A DNA stretch of 5,684 nt from JBLMZW01 sp050259035 (GTDB taxonomy: Bacteria; Bacillota; Syntrophomonadia; Syntrophomonadales; DTU052). The position numbers and the translations under genes are program-made. The DNA lies in the NCBI GenBank assembly GCA_050259035.1, contig JBLMZW010000181.1:1-5684 (forward strand). Direction: 5' to 3'. Of this stretch, positions 5,203-5,684 are shown one piece after another. The notes beneath the pieces were generated by a model. That model searched no databases. It was given only the letters and a program-made list of their open reading frames with translations, and was not told the origin of the DNA. Position 1 is the stretch's first letter. Each line of letters begins with the position of its first letter.

Positions 5203-5684
5203 TTATCTACTTTCCGATTTATCGTTTTTCCAAGGTTCACTAGTGAAGAACTGCAACCTGCATCTAAGTGCTCCTTCAATTTCAGCCAGGACAATGCCAC
5301 TACTAAACGACTTAAATTGCTCTAATGCTTCGCGTGCCTCTTGCCCGCCCAGGCGGCCCAAGGCCCAGGCAATCATTCCCCTTAATCTTTCGTCATCGTT
5401 TTCATTGAAAGCCCTAATCAAGTCCGATACATAGCTTCGGTCCTTACTGTTGCCCATAGCTCTCGCCACGTTCATTTTCCACTTCCACAGGTTGCGGCTG
5501 GACATATAAAACATATGAGGCTGAATATTGGCCTTAAAATACTCAACATCCATATGCAGCAACCGCCTCAGGTCGAAATGATCCTTTTTGGCATAGGCCC
5601 GCTGATTCTCGCTTAGCTCCTGGGCTTTCCAGGCTGAATTCCGGGGGCATACATCCTGGCAGCGGTCACATCCATAGACACACA
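5203..5684 (-). CDS. QueG-family (epoxyqueuosine reductase-like) Fe-S protein, C-terminal part (5' end outside window)
   Basis: The last 159 residues are visible; the start lies beyond the right edge. They open with YGCDRCQDVCPRN, the C-x2-C-x3-CP part of the second [4Fe-4S] site, in the form typical of QueG (YGCDxCQxxCPWN). The tract NLWKWKMNVARAMGNS matches the R/K-rich N-x-A-x-A-x-GN segment that follows in the family. The end is HEAT-like: DERLRGMIAWALGRLGGQEAREALEQF, then an amphipathic helix and a charged tail. QueG reduces epoxyqueuosine to queuosine in tRNA anticodons with cobalamin and Fe-S clusters in the cytoplasm; those N-terminal parts are not visible here. CPRN instead of CPWN, and the unusual MFYMSSRNLWKWK stretch, leave open that this is a paralogue and not the tRNA enzyme. 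Family is firm; exact function is moderate. Confidence 0.85.
   Translation of the reverse strand, partial: CVYGCDRCQDVCPRNSAWKAQELSENQRAYAKKDHFDLRRLLHMDVEYFKANIQPHMFYMSSRNLWKWKMNVARAMGNSKDRSYVSDLIRAFNENDDERLRGMIAWALGRLGGQEAREALEQFKSFSSGIVLAEIEGALRCRLQFFTSEPWKNDKSESR

Noticed and set aside
5183..5434. 83-codon frame on the plus strand
   Set aside because: It is antisense to the QueG-family gene's HEAT-like region, with no start signal or recognisable motif.

Overview
The window looks like chromosomal DNA of a low-to-mid GC Bacillota, most likely a Clostridia-class anaerobe (an inference). The reasons are strong GGAGG-type ribosome binding sites, frequent GTG/TTG starts, extended -10 promoters, an ABC-F ATPase that reads like Bacillus YkpA, and a secreted chagasin/beta-propeller gene pair of a kind found in such bacteria. 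I see no rRNA, tRNA, CRISPR array, transposase or phage gene.

Layout. Minus strand, 1-1368: a two-gene operon. It encodes a secreted tandem chagasin-like (I42) protease-inhibitor protein, then, 27 bp downstream, a secreted protein cut off by the window edge. That protein has a PrcB-C-like domain followed by the entry motif of a C-terminal beta-propeller. Minus strand, 1463-2272: a metallo-beta-lactamase-fold hydrolase with its own extended -10 promoter. It lies 94 bp upstream of the inhibitor pair on the same strand, so read-through is possible. Positions 2273-2591 are a 319-bp divergent intergenic region with several inverted repeats, including a hairpin that folds better as minus-strand RNA. 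Plus strand, 2592-2903: a small three-helix DUF5658-like membrane protein. Plus strand, 2958/2976-4565: a full-length ABC-F translation-factor ATPase (YkpA/YbiT type). Minus strand, 4612-5157: an AT-rich, membrane-anchored protein of unknown function, convergent with ykpA. Minus strand, 5203-5684: the C-terminal part of a QueG-family (epoxyqueuosine reductase-like) iron-sulfur protein with HEAT-like repeats, cut off by the right edge.

How the genes work together. The only clear functional unit is the envelope/secreted inhibitor pair. The ABC-F and QueG-family proteins both relate to translation (ribosome function and tRNA modification), but they lie on opposite strands and need not be linked. 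Most of the window is ordinary accessory or housekeeping sequence. I do not see convincing evidence for a wholly new system. The best leads are the inhibitor/propeller operon, the structured divergent intergenic region, the unknown AT-rich anchored protein, and non-canonical residues in the hydrolase and in the ABC-F ATPase.
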